64,000 nucleotides of DNA from a virus. Below are positions 37,013-46,085 of this stretch, piece by piece; the stretch's first letter is position 1, and every line of letters begins with the position of its first letter. The position numbers and the translations under genes are program-made. The notes below the pieces were generated by a model that saw nothing but the letters and a program-made list of their open reading frames with translations, was not told where the DNA came from and ran no database searches. The stretch is from positions 124,001 through 188,000 of IMG/VR virus record IMGVR_UViG_3300031857_013798; one strand, given 5' to 3'.

Positions 37013-37733
37013 ACACGTAGGACGTCACGGCGATCGAAAGGTCGCAATTATATTCAGAGAGATACCTGGCGAAGATCACATGTGCCTTGTAATTTATCCA
37101 GATGTGTTGCCCACACACATTCATGATACCGTAATGAGAGTGTTAGAAAGTCCAACAGGACAACAAGAAACTTCATTAGCCAATGCATTACATCGTAGCT
37201 TGCTGCCTGATGGTCGTGCAATCCTTGAAGCATTGCACAAAGAAGGCATGCTTAAAAAGATTCCTACCAATCAAGTTATTGTTACTCCTACCACAACCAG
37301 TTCAGTCAAGCTAGACGAACTCAATCGACTGGTCAAAGAAATGGAATCAGGTCAAGATGCTGCCAAACGCATGGCTGATCTAGATTCAAATTCTGGCTTG
37401 GTTGATCCTGCGCAAAAGCGCCAGGCCGAGCAAGAGTTCAAACGTCAACGTTTAGAACAAGAAGCTGCTCAACAACGTGCCGGCATGCCAGTCATGCAAG
37501 CCGATGCCTCCAATGCACTGGATGACAAAACACTTGCATCAAATATGTTAACGCAAGCCAAGCGCATGGAAGCTGACGCACAGGGCTTGATCAACGAAGC
37601 TGCTAGAATGAAAAAAGAAGCTGAACGTATGTTTCCTGGAGTGGTTGTAAACAACACCGTGCAAGCACCTGTGGCTGCACCAGCAAAGAAACGTGGTCGA
37701 CCTGCCAAGGTAACCGCACATGCCGTTCAGTGA
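37005..37733 (+). CDS. hypothetical coiled-coil protein, 242 aa
   Basis: AAGGAG is 6 bases before the ATG at 37005. Residues 1-100 are a folded domain (KVAIIFREIPGEDHMCLVIY), 110-215 a long charged coiled coil (QEFKRQRLEQEAAQQRAG), and the tail PAKKRGRPAKV resembles a DNA-binding AT-hook (RGRPAK). Possibly a virion or DNA-binding protein. No family recognised. Confidence 0.72.
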   Translation: MLKHVGRHGDRKVAIIFREIPGEDHMCLVIYPDVLPTHIHDTVMRVLESPTGQQETSLANALHRSLLPDGRAILEALHKEGMLKKIPTNQVIVTPTTTSSVKLDELNRLVKEMESGQDAAKRMADLDSNSGLVDPAQKRQAEQEFKRQRLEQEAAQQRAGMPVMQADASNALDDKTLASNMLTQAKRMEADAQGLINEAARMKKEAERMFPGVVVNNTVQAPVAAPAKKRGRPAKVTAHAVQ

Positions 37734-38025
37734 CGAATTTCTAGCCAAGTGGGAGCACCTCATTGATGAGGTTACCAAAACACAAATTCCACTTGAATGT
37801 ATTAAAAAAGTGGTGATTCGGCAGAAAGGTGGCAAACAGAAAACCATCAATCTGCAGACACTGCGGCGCCAGGGTCTCGACAGTGAAGAACTAGAGATTG
37901 TTGTGGGCCGCACACTTAGTGAAATTGAAGCTGATCTTCATACCGTTAACTTTATTGTTGATGCCGCGGCTGTTGCCGAAATTGTACAACCCGAAACTGA
38001 TAAAATTCTTATCAAATTAAAATGA
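37720..38025 (+). CDS. hypothetical protein, 101 aa
   Basis: Overlaps the preceding gene by 14 bp and ThyX by 4 bp. Helical acidic protein with a basic patch (KKVVIRQKGGKQKTINLQTL). Function unknown. Confidence 0.7.
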   Translation: MPFSDEFLAKWEHLIDEVTKTQIPLECIKKVVIRQKGGKQKTINLQTLRRQGLDSEELEIVVGRTLSEIEADLHTVNFIVDAAAVAEIVQPETDKILIKLK

Positions 38026-38714
38026 ATGTTAAGCTACTTTCCTACAGTCAACCAACTGAATCATTTAGATCCCAAGGTGTTGATGACGCTCAGGAACTCA
38101 TTGCGTATTGCGCCCGTGTGTCCAACCCAGCCAATCAATTCAACACAGACACAAGCGAACGACTCATCAGATACCTTATCAAGCACCAGCACTGGAGCCC
38201 ACTCGAAATGGTCTCTGCCTGCATGGAAATTGTCACCACCCGTGACATTGCGCGACAGATTCTACGTCACAGAAGTTTCAGCTTTCAAGAGTTCTCCCAG
38301 CGATATGCTGATCCTACAGCTGAACTCGATGAGGCGTTTGTGTTACGTGAGGCACGATTCCAAGACACCCGGAATAGACAGAACAGCGTAGACTTGGACA
38401 TGGAGGATGAGGAGCAGAAGCTTCTTGCTTACGAGTGGGAACGTGCTCAAAAGCGTGTGTTGTATGCTGTGAAGAAAGAGTACAAGTGGGCTATTGACAA
38501 CGGTATTGCCAAAGAACAAGCTCGTGCAGTGTTGCCCGAAGGTCTCACTGTTAGCCGCATGTACATGAACGGTACATTGCGCTCGTGGATACATTACATC
38601 GAACTTCGTGCCAGCAATGGCACCCAAAAAGAACACATGGATATTGCCCGTGCTTGTGCCCAGGCCATTACTGCAATCTTTCCAATGGCTGCAGACTTGG
38701 TTGCACAATCATAG
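38022..38714 (+). CDS. thyX: flavin-dependent thymidylate synthase
   Basis: The ThyX signature RHRSFSFQEFSQRY (RHRxxSxxExSxRY) lies at residues 84-97, and Arg-rich catalytic segments (LPEGLTVSRMYMNGTLRSW) follow. The enzyme makes dTMP from dUMP with FAD, NADPH and methylene-tetrahydrofolate. Length 230 fits. It overlaps the preceding gene as ATGA. Large phages often carry ThyX for nucleotide supply. Confidence 0.96.
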   Translation: MNVKLLSYSQPTESFRSQGVDDAQELIAYCARVSNPANQFNTDTSERLIRYLIKHQHWSPLEMVSACMEIVTTRDIARQILRHRSFSFQEFSQRYADPTAELDEAFVLREARFQDTRNRQNSVDLDMEDEEQKLLAYEWERAQKRVLYAVKKEYKWAIDNGIAKEQARAVLPEGLTVSRMYMNGTLRSWIHYIELRASNGTQKEHMDIARACAQAITAIFPMAADLVAQS

Positions 38715-38729
38715 TCGGTGTGCTATACT
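38701..38729 (+). promoter_or_regulatory. sigma70-type promoter inside the thyX end
   Basis: TTGCAC-17 nt-TATACT with TGC before the -10; the next ATG is 6 nt downstream. Confidence 0.6.
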
Positions 38730-38734
38730 AGCAC

Positions 38735-39064
38735 ATGGGCATCACACAAGATCATACCAAACCCACTCACTGGCAACCATCTCAAACCAAATGGGTTGAT
38801 GGTAAATGGATCAGTTTCCGTGATGTTATAGTACACACCATCCGCATGGGCGATGTTGAAGATCCAGACCTGTTTGTGGCACAGCCCATTTACGAATGGC
38901 AAGAAAGTGATGCTGGTAAATTCGTCATGGAACATGCTGTGGAAAAACCTTACTGGCACAGAACTACTGACTATGCCAGTTACGGGCATCGTTATGATAT
39001 TGTGGCCAGACTCAGCGAACAGAATGAATGTTTCTGGAGGCTCAAATGGGGTGGCAACCAGTAA
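38735..39064 (+). CDS. leaderless hypothetical phage protein, 109 aa
   Basis: The ATG coincides with the predicted transcription start of the promoter at 38701. FRDVIVHTIRMGDVEDPDLF, QPIYEWQ and EKPYW form a pattern I have seen in hypothetical proteins of tailed phages. Function unknown. Confidence 0.75.
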   Translation: MGITQDHTKPTHWQPSQTKWVDGKWISFRDVIVHTIRMGDVEDPDLFVAQPIYEWQESDAGKFVMEHAVEKPYWHRTTDYASYGHRYDIVARLSEQNECFWRLKWGGNQ

Positions 39065-39327
39065 TAGAATATGCCGACGAGTCAGATATAGTTCTCCCAC
39101 CTCCGGTGCGCAAGCAGGTATGGGATGGTGAAAAGTTTGTGCCAATGACACTGTACAAACACAAAGGTGTGCATACTATAGAGCAAGAGCGTTGGTTGAT
39201 CGAAACTTATGGCTATCCAGGACAATATATCAATGGGCGTTTTTGGGACTACAGTAGAGCAGGCAACTTTACCATAATGGACGAACGAGTCTATATGTGG
39301 TATCAAATGAAGTGGAGAAACAAATGA
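39046..39327 (+). CDS. hypothetical protein, 93 aa
   Basis: GGAGG lies 6 bases before the ATG at 39046, within the end of the previous gene. Aromatic-rich protein (GYPGQYINGRFWDYSRAG). Ends in an ATGA overlap with the epimerase, so it joins the small-gene operon to the cluster. Confidence 0.7.
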   Translation: MGWQPVIEYADESDIVLPPPVRKQVWDGEKFVPMTLYKHKGVHTIEQERWLIETYGYPGQYINGRFWDYSRAGNFTIMDERVYMWYQMKWRNK

Positions 39328-40292
39328 AAATACTAACAACTGGTGGCTACGGCCTAATTGGACACAATGTGGTGCAAAGGCTCAAACGCCAGGGTCACAC
39401 AGTCAGCATCATTGACAACAAAACCAACTATGGCATTATTCCACAGGCCGAATTAGACTACTTGATGGAAGAACGAGCCGTCAAGATTGATCGGCATCCT
39501 TTGTATGCAGCCTCAATTGAAACTGCGGACACCATTGACTATGTGATCAGAGTTCAACAGCCTGAAGTGATTGTCCATATGGCCTCATTTCCACGTCAGA
39601 AAGTTGTCAACGCCAATCCTGCACACGGCGCTGATGTAATGATGCGTGGCCTGATCAACGTTCTTGAGAGTGCCAAAAGATACGGTGTTAGACGCTTTGT
39701 GTACATCTCAAGCTCAATGGTGTACGGAGACTTCGACGATCAGGTAACTGAGGATGCTCCGTGCAATCCAATTGGACAATACGGCATCATGAAACTTGCA
39801 GGAGAATGGCTGGTAAAAGATTATGCTCGTCGAACAGGAATGGAATATGTTATTATACGCCCCTCAGCGGTATACGGTCCGTTGGATGTTGAAGATCGTG
39901 TTGTGGCAAAATTTATGCTCCGAGCCATGCGTGGTCAAGTTCTCAATGTCAACGGAGCGGGAGAGACTCTTGACTTTACCTATGTTGATGACGCTGCGGA
40001 TGGCATTGTGGCGGCTGCATTGGAAGTGGGTGCTGCGAACGACACTTACAATATCACTAAATCTCATTCAGTCTCACTCCTCCAGGCCGCCCAAATGGTG
40101 GTTGACATTGTGGGCTCGGGCTCAATAGAAGTAAAAGACAAAGACGCAGACTTTCCCAGCCGTGGCGCACTAAATATCGACAAGGCCAGACAAGTATTAG
40201 GCTTTGATCCCCGGGTTGATGTTCAAGAAGGATTTGAAAATTACTACCACTGGCTTAACAATTCCGTTTACTGGTCTCCGCAAGCAGTATAA
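39324..40292 (+). CDS. NAD-dependent nucleotide-sugar epimerase/dehydratase
   Basis: The ATG at 39324 begins MKILTTGGYGLIGHNV, the GxxGxxG NAD-binding motif; SSSMVYGD and YGIMKLAGEW supply the Ser and the YxxxK catalytic pair of extended SDR enzymes. At 322 aa this is a typical UDP-sugar 4-epimerase or dehydratase homologue. The next gene is a sugar aminotransferase, so together they may make an amino sugar nucleotide. First gene of the 39-64 kb cluster. Confidence 0.92.
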   Translation: MKILTTGGYGLIGHNVVQRLKRQGHTVSIIDNKTNYGIIPQAELDYLMEERAVKIDRHPLYAASIETADTIDYVIRVQQPEVIVHMASFPRQKVVNANPAHGADVMMRGLINVLESAKRYGVRRFVYISSSMVYGDFDDQVTEDAPCNPIGQYGIMKLAGEWLVKDYARRTGMEYVIIRPSAVYGPLDVEDRVVAKFMLRAMRGQVLNVNGAGETLDFTYVDDAADGIVAAALEVGAANDTYNITKSHSVSLLQAAQMVVDIVGSGSIEVKDKDADFPSRGALNIDKARQVLGFDPRVDVQEGFENYYHWLNNSVYWSPQAV

Positions 40293-41319
40293 CAATCTCC
40301 GACAGGAAATCCTGGACGTGACTGATGAAGTGTTGCGTTCGGGACAACTGATGGATGGCAACTATACTGCTGAGTTTGCGCATTGGATCAGCAGAAAGAA
40401 CGGTGTCAAGTATGCTACCTTGTGTCACTCAGGCACACATGCCCTAGAGATCATTGCTGAATACTTTAGAAGCAAGATCGGCATCACACCACCCACAGTG
40501 GTCATACCTGCGCTGACCTATCCAGCCACTGCCAATGCTTGGATTCGAGCCGGCTGGAATATCTACATCTTGGACACAGACAACTATGGGCAAATGGACT
40601 ATAGAAAGTTGCCTCGAGACCTAAGTTATCAAGCAGTGTGCCTTGTTGGCCTGTATGGACAGAGTGTTCATCAGCACTGGCGCAATCACGGCGACATCAT
40701 TGTGGAAGATGCCGCACAGCACTGGTTGGCCGACAAATGCCATAGACATAGCGAATCAGCCGCTATAAGTTTTGACCCTACAAAAAACTTTGCCAACTAC
40801 GGCAACGGTGGTGCTGTAGTGACCAACAGGTATGAACTGCAAGAGTTTGCTAGAGACTATGTAAACAACGGCAAGTATCTCAAGCACAGCGAAATAGGCA
40901 CCAACTCACGCATGAGTGAGGTGGACTGTGCGCAAATGATGATCAAGACCCGGCACTTGGCTGCATGGCAAAGTCGTAGAAGTACTATTGCTGCCTATTG
41001 GATGAACCGCTTGGAAAAGTCACCCATACGATCATTGATTGACAAAAGCAATTTTGACAAACATTGCTATCACAAGTTTGTGATTGAAGTGGATCAACGT
41101 GACATTGTGCAACGCAATCTCTCTTTGCGCAAGATTGAAACCAAGATCCACTATGCCGAACCACTACAGGAACTGCCTGTATTCCAACAGTACCAAGGGC
41201 CAGACATGTTGAGTGCCAGTTATGCACTTAGCCGCAGATGTTTGAGTTTGCCTATCTACCCTGAGCTTACAGACTTAGAGGTAGAATACATTATTGATCA
41301 GTTGTTAGAGATCGTTTAA
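40219..41319 (+). CDS. DegT/DnrJ/EryC1-type PLP aminotransferase
   Basis: The core HSGTHALE, EDAAQHW and SFDPTKNFANYGNGG (with the Schiff-base Lys) matches sugar aminotransferases of this family. The start is uncertain: ATG 40219 overlaps the epimerase, whereas homologous sequence (IPFTGLRKQYNNLR) begins about 14 codons later with no standard start codon. It would transfer an amino group from glutamate to a keto sugar. Ends in a 29-bp convergent overlap with the repeat protein. Confidence 0.88.
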   Translation: MFKKDLKITTTGLTIPFTGLRKQYNNLRQEILDVTDEVLRSGQLMDGNYTAEFAHWISRKNGVKYATLCHSGTHALEIIAEYFRSKIGITPPTVVIPALTYPATANAWIRAGWNIYILDTDNYGQMDYRKLPRDLSYQAVCLVGLYGQSVHQHWRNHGDIIVEDAAQHWLADKCHRHSESAAISFDPTKNFANYGNGGAVVTNRYELQEFARDYVNNGKYLKHSEIGTNSRMSEVDCAQMMIKTRHLAAWQSRRSTIAAYWMNRLEKSPIRSLIDKSNFDKHCYHKFVIEVDQRDIVQRNLSLRKIETKIHYAEPLQELPVFQQYQGPDMLSASYALSRRCLSLPIYPELTDLEVEYIIDQLLEIV

Positions 41320-44300
41320 TAAACGCATAGCTAGCCAGCCAAGCCCAATCATAACTCTTTCGCAGTTCTGCAAAGTCTCCGTTGACTGAGTTGTAATATT
41401 CCTCAGCATCTTCTGCACCAAGTCGACTCCACTGCGGGTCCGCTTCGTCGCTGTTGATATCAAGCCATTTGTTCAAGCGGTATTCACTTTCCACATCAGG
41501 CAAAGTGGTCATCAGTTTAATTACTTCACGGAAAGCAGTACGCCAGGCCATCCACGGTGAGTCAGTGTACCATGCTGTGCCTGACAAGATGGGTACTACT
41601 TCGTGTGGCTGGTCTAGTGTGAAGTCTAGGCCCAGACCTTTGTTCTCTAGCACTAACTTCTTGTTGTATGCAATCATGGCCTGGTGTCCGTATACCAGTC
41701 CATTGAGAGGATTCTTGGCATGAAAGATATAGTGTTTGGCCTGTTGCATGCGGTCAGGTTGCCAGTTCCAGTCAAATTCTTTATTGACCTGCAACTTAGC
41801 AAATACTGCAAAGAACCAAGGTGTACCGCTGACCTGTGCGGCAGCATGATAAGCAGCCACACGTCCATTCACACCATCCACACGATGCAGTTTATTTTTT
41901 AAATTACAAGTCGCACTGGCTAGATGTTCAAAGTGTCGATTAGCGTTGATTTCACCATTGCTGATAAACACAATGTCTAATGGCTTGTCTTTCAACATTC
42001 GTTGTGTTTTGTCTATGTGCGGATAGTCATACAACTGTGTCTTGATAAAGGGCACAGCCACTTTAGGCACAACTACACTGCCAGCGCCTGAACTTACAGG
42101 CACAATAGTCTTGGTTTCTTGCCGCCACAAGGGCACTGTAACAAGGTCGCTAGGCACATAGTCATGATTGGTAAACATGGCCAATGGACCCACAAAGTCT
42201 TGTGACTTTACAGCATCAACTTGACTGTCGCCATCATGCACAATCACAGGCATAGGTCTGCGTGGCACTGCCCGTCGTGACACATAGTTTACCGAATACC
42301 ATTCTAACAACTGTTTCTTTTCTGCTCGTTCAGCAAAGGTAGGCACATGCATGTAGAATGTGTCCCCAAACTTTTGTTTGTTGCTAGGGAACACATGGAG
42401 CATGGTGCTTTGCCATGTTTCTGGATGCCATGAAAAATCAAAGTCAGTGTAATCGCATATACTGCTACACACCCACACATGCTCGTATTCGCCCACTAGA
42501 CTCTTGGCCAGACGTATTAGAGTGTCTCTATAGTTGTCAAAATATCGAATCTTTTTGACCACGTTAGGGATCTGACCAGCATTGCCGTCCATGTGATCAA
42601 TTTCAAAAATAGGCACAGCCTCACGTTTGACTTCGGCTCGCATCATATCCACATACTTGACTTCACTAGCACATGGCACCCGATATTGCGGGCCGCCTGT
42701 TTTTTGGTGCTGTGTGGCAAACTGATAGATGTAGGGCGGCTCACCTGGATCAGGTACCCAAGAGAAGTCCATGTCCGTGACATCAACATGATCAGGTATG
42801 TGCCAGTGTGTCAAGTCAGGTAGCAATTGTGCGGATATATCCACGTACTTGCGTTCTGTAGCGCCGGGCATGCGATATTCTACTGTGGGCATGATTTCAG
42901 CTGAGTGCCATTGATTGCCAAACACATAGATATATGGAGGATCTCCGGGATCCGGTACCCATGAATAATCCATGTCGCTCTCAACTACATTGTACCAAGG
43001 TCGATTGGGGTTTTCGGGTAGTTTAGCTTTTGGCTCGTCCATATACTTGAGTTCAGTAGCACCTGGCATGTTGTATTCAACTGTGGGCATGATTTCTGCG
43101 GCGTGCCATTGATTACCAAACACATACTTGTAAGGAGGCGATCCTGGTTCTGGTTCCCACGACCAATCAAACGCACAAGGATGTAACTTCACAAATAACT
43201 CTGGGTTGCCACGACGTTGAGCCCGTGGATGATCCATGTACTTGCGTTCTGTAGCACCTGGCACATGATACTCTAGTGCAGGTCGGACTTCTGCACTTAG
43301 CCATTGATTACCAAACACATAAATGTAAGGGGGATCTGTGGGATTTGGTCTCCAACTGTAGTCAAACTCTATCACATCGTCCAGCAGTGTCCAGGACTCA
43401 GGGTTTGGTGCCACTTGAGCAATTATGTTGTCTACATACTTGATTTCTGTGCCTCCAGTGCTGTATGTTACAGCGGGTTCTAGCACACCAGGATTCCACT
43501 GACTACCAAACACATAGGTCATTGGCGGATCTGTGGGATCAGGTTCCCAAGAGTAATCAAACTGCGTCACTGGAAGAACATTAGTAAAAAGATCAGGCTG
43601 CGGCAATCTTGTGGTGCGTCGATCCATATACTTGACTTCTGTAGCACCATCTACATGATACTTGATACTGGCTTTTAATTCTGGCGGATTCCATTGATTG
43701 CCAAACACATAGATATAGGGAGGGTCCTTGGGGTTGGGTACCCACGTCCAATCCCACTCACTGTCGTTGATATCTTCGCACCATTCCCAATTGCCCATGC
43801 AACTGCCCAACTCAGGTTGTGGTCCATCTACGTATTTGATATCTGTTGCACCAGGCATTGTATATGTTAAGGTGGGCATGATCTCGCCGGGCCAATGTTG
43901 ATTGCCCCATATGTAGATGTATGGTGGGTCTCCTGGATCCGGCACCCATGAATAGTCCCATCGTTTGATGTATTCGTGTATGGTCCAATTGGTTTTGTCA
44001 CTGAGTAATCTTGCAGTCATGTGCATGTACTTGCGCTCGGTAGCGCCTGGCACATGATATTCCACTGTGGGCATTTTTTCAGCAGGCCAATGTTGATTGC
44101 CAAAAACATAGATATAAGGTGGATCTCCTGGGTCTGGCACCCATGAATAATCCCATTCGCAATCATGCAAAGTGTGCCAGTGGTTAGTGTGACGTTCTGG
44201 TAACTGCACACGCAGATCCATGTATTTGCGTTCTGTGGCGCCAGGAACTCGATATTCCACAGTAGGCATGACTTCAGCTGGATACCATTGATTACCAAAC

Positions 44301-44890
44301 ACATAGATGTAAGGAGGATCTTCGGGACATGGGCGCCAACGATAGGCTTCGTCAGTCCAGTTAAACTCACAATGCTGAAACCAAGGCAATGGATTGTGCT
44401 GAGTTTTTGTTACAAAAGCGTTGACGTATTTGATTTCACTAGCACCAGGAACTCGATACTGTGGCCCACCAATTCTATCCCATCCCCACTCCACAGGAAA
44501 CTCGTAGATATAAGGTGGATCCATTGGGTCTGGACTCCATTGTGGATCTATGCTGGTAGCATCAATCCAGCCGGGAATGTGCCAGTAGTTTGCATCAACC
44601 CCGTGATGTATTGCAGGAGCAGAGTGATAATTGGTTTCTTGCCCATCCCAGTTTGCAGGCACAAGATATATGCCAGCGTCAGGTTGATGTTGGTTGGCCC
44701 AGGCGTGGCGTTGGTGACTTTGCCACGGTACAGGCTCCCAAGAAAAATCCCAGTGCTCGAGATCTGCTAAGTAGTGTATCCACCAAAAATATCGTGTGCG
44801 ACTCAACTGACGTGCATGATCAATCGATTCAGCTTCTTGTACTCCCACCACAACATTGGGTTTTTTCCCCGAATAAAAAACATCAAACAT
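41291..44890 (-). CDS. tandem-repeat protein with C-terminal glycosyltransferase-like domain, 1199 aa
   Basis: About ten full repeats of 67-75 residues occupy residues 80-800. Each reads W/F-D-Y-S-W-V-P-D-P, then DPPYIYVFGNQ, a variable PAEIMPT segment and Y-x-VPGATERKYMD. Degenerate units stand at both ends (DFDFSWHPETWQ and FDWNWQPDRMQ). The last 350 residues, including LDIVFISNGEINANRHFEHL, PWFFAVFAKLQVN and HYIFHAKNPLNGLVYG, look like a glycosyltransferase-like domain, and the repeats may be eroded copies of part of it. No signal peptide. The start codon overlaps the divergent gene's start as CATG. Confidence 0.8.
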   Translation of the reverse strand: MFDVFYSGKKPNVVVGVQEAESIDHARQLSRTRYFWWIHYLADLEHWDFSWEPVPWQSHQRHAWANQHQPDAGIYLVPANWDGQETNYHSAPAIHHGVDANYWHIPGWIDATSIDPQWSPDPMDPPYIYEFPVEWGWDRIGGPQYRVPGASEIKYVNAFVTKTQHNPLPWFQHCEFNWTDEAYRWRPCPEDPPYIYVFGNQWYPAEVMPTVEYRVPGATERKYMDLRVQLPERHTNHWHTLHDCEWDYSWVPDPGDPPYIYVFGNQHWPAEKMPTVEYHVPGATERKYMHMTARLLSDKTNWTIHEYIKRWDYSWVPDPGDPPYIYIWGNQHWPGEIMPTLTYTMPGATDIKYVDGPQPELGSCMGNWEWCEDINDSEWDWTWVPNPKDPPYIYVFGNQWNPPELKASIKYHVDGATEVKYMDRRTTRLPQPDLFTNVLPVTQFDYSWEPDPTDPPMTYVFGSQWNPGVLEPAVTYSTGGTEIKYVDNIIAQVAPNPESWTLLDDVIEFDYSWRPNPTDPPYIYVFGNQWLSAEVRPALEYHVPGATERKYMDHPRAQRRGNPELFVKLHPCAFDWSWEPEPGSPPYKYVFGNQWHAAEIMPTVEYNMPGATELKYMDEPKAKLPENPNRPWYNVVESDMDYSWVPDPGDPPYIYVFGNQWHSAEIMPTVEYRMPGATERKYVDISAQLLPDLTHWHIPDHVDVTDMDFSWVPDPGEPPYIYQFATQHQKTGGPQYRVPCASEVKYVDMMRAEVKREAVPIFEIDHMDGNAGQIPNVVKKIRYFDNYRDTLIRLAKSLVGEYEHVWVCSSICDYTDFDFSWHPETWQSTMLHVFPSNKQKFGDTFYMHVPTFAERAEKKQLLEWYSVNYVSRRAVPRRPMPVIVHDGDSQVDAVKSQDFVGPLAMFTNHDYVPSDLVTVPLWRQETKTIVPVSSGAGSVVVPKVAVPFIKTQLYDYPHIDKTQRMLKDKPLDIVFISNGEINANRHFEHLASATCNLKNKLHRVDGVNGRVAAYHAAAQVSGTPWFFAVFAKLQVNKEFDWNWQPDRMQQAKHYIFHAKNPLNGLVYGHQAMIAYNKKLVLENKGLGLDFTLDQPHEVVPILSGTAWYTDSPWMAWRTAFREVIKLMTTLPDVESEYRLNKWLDINSDEADPQWSRLGAEDAEEYYNSVNGDFAELRKSYDWAWLASYAFIKRSLTTDQ

Positions 44891-46085
44891 GATTAGAATA
44901 GACGAAATTTACAACAATACATTTTGGCCTTGGATCAAGCAAAATGTTCCTGGCACACGCATGTTCTTTTGTGATCCACCTGGTGATACCAGCCCCAACG
45001 CATTGTTGAATTTTGGGTATGATGGCATCGAGGAAGAAGATTATATATTTTTTCATGATCAAGAACCAGTTCATTTAGATGCACATGGAGGATTGTTTAA
45101 CGAAGTGTTAGATCGCATGGCTGATGTTGTGTACAGACTTAACGATCCTGACAGCAACTACATTAACATGGCTGATTTTTTAATTGCAAATTATACTGAT
45201 CTAAATTTAGCAAACATTATTAAAAACAAACAAATAAAAACATCACAAGGACATGTTATTGTTAGCGAGCATGGAGAACAAGTTGAACAGTTGTGTGATA
45301 TATATGGCTGGAAAAGTCATTACTATTTTTATCATGGATGGGCCTGTCAAGATTGGTTTCGTGGATACGATAAGTCTTTTTTGATTCCTAGAGCACGTGA
45401 TCGTGCTCCTACCAAAACGTTCATGAGTCCCAATCGGATTGTTGCTGGCAAACGTGATCATCGAGTGTTGTTTTTGTATCATGTGTTCAAACAGCAATTG
45501 GAACACAATCACATTTCAGCTCCACGAGTCTGTGTGTATGAAAATGTTGACATTGTTGACATTGCTAAGAAGTATAATAACATATATCCAGACATTGAGC
45601 AAGTGTTTCGAACTGCTGAATTGCCTAGACTGTTTGCTGGCGAAGAAACTCAACAGATGGCCAGCTGTTGGCTTACCAATTTTACAGAAGCGCAGGATTC
45701 TCTTGTGTATGTGCCAACTGAAACAGTTTATTTTGGACGTCGATTGCACATTACTGAAAAAACATTCAAGGCCATTGCATTAGAAATGCCGTTTGTGTTG
45801 ATGGCGCCTGCTGGCAGTTTGGAATACATGCGCAGTTATGGTTTCAAAACATTTGATTCTGTGTTTGACGAAAGTTACGACCAAGAAACCGATGATCAAC
45901 TGCGTGTGGAAAAGGTAGTAAAATTACTCAAGGACCTTGACAGTTTGTCGTTGAAAGAACGTGAGCAAATTCATCGTGCATGTGTGCCCTTAGTAGAACA
46001 CAACTTTCATCATTTTTACCAAGGCGGATTGACTAGCATACTTTGGCCTGAACTACAAAACATGTTGTATGAATTACAAACTTAA
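44889..46085 (+). CDS. EKT/DESYD-family glycosyltransferase-like protein (copy 3)
   Basis: The 398-residue protein has ITEKTFKAIALEMPFVLMAP, then YGFKTFDSVFDESYD near residues 300-345. The N-terminal half is a different domain (FFCDPPGDTSPNALL...), with EHGEQVEQL and FMSPNRIVAGKRDH in the middle. Its start codon overlaps that of the repeat protein on the other strand. The next paralogue begins 17 bp before its end. Confidence 0.72.
   Translation: MIRIDEIYNNTFWPWIKQNVPGTRMFFCDPPGDTSPNALLNFGYDGIEEEDYIFFHDQEPVHLDAHGGLFNEVLDRMADVVYRLNDPDSNYINMADFLIANYTDLNLANIIKNKQIKTSQGHVIVSEHGEQVEQLCDIYGWKSHYYFYHGWACQDWFRGYDKSFLIPRARDRAPTKTFMSPNRIVAGKRDHRVLFLYHVFKQQLEHNHISAPRVCVYENVDIVDIAKKYNNIYPDIEQVFRTAELPRLFAGEETQQMASCWLTNFTEAQDSLVYVPTETVYFGRRLHITEKTFKAIALEMPFVLMAPAGSLEYMRSYGFKTFDSVFDESYDQETDDQLRVEKVVKLLKDLDSLSLKEREQIHRACVPLVEHNFHHFYQGGLTSILWPELQNMLYELQT

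Noticed and set aside
38026-38391. Second frame inside thyX
   Set aside because: No ribosome-binding site and an unremarkable sequence; it is a shadow of the ThyX frame.
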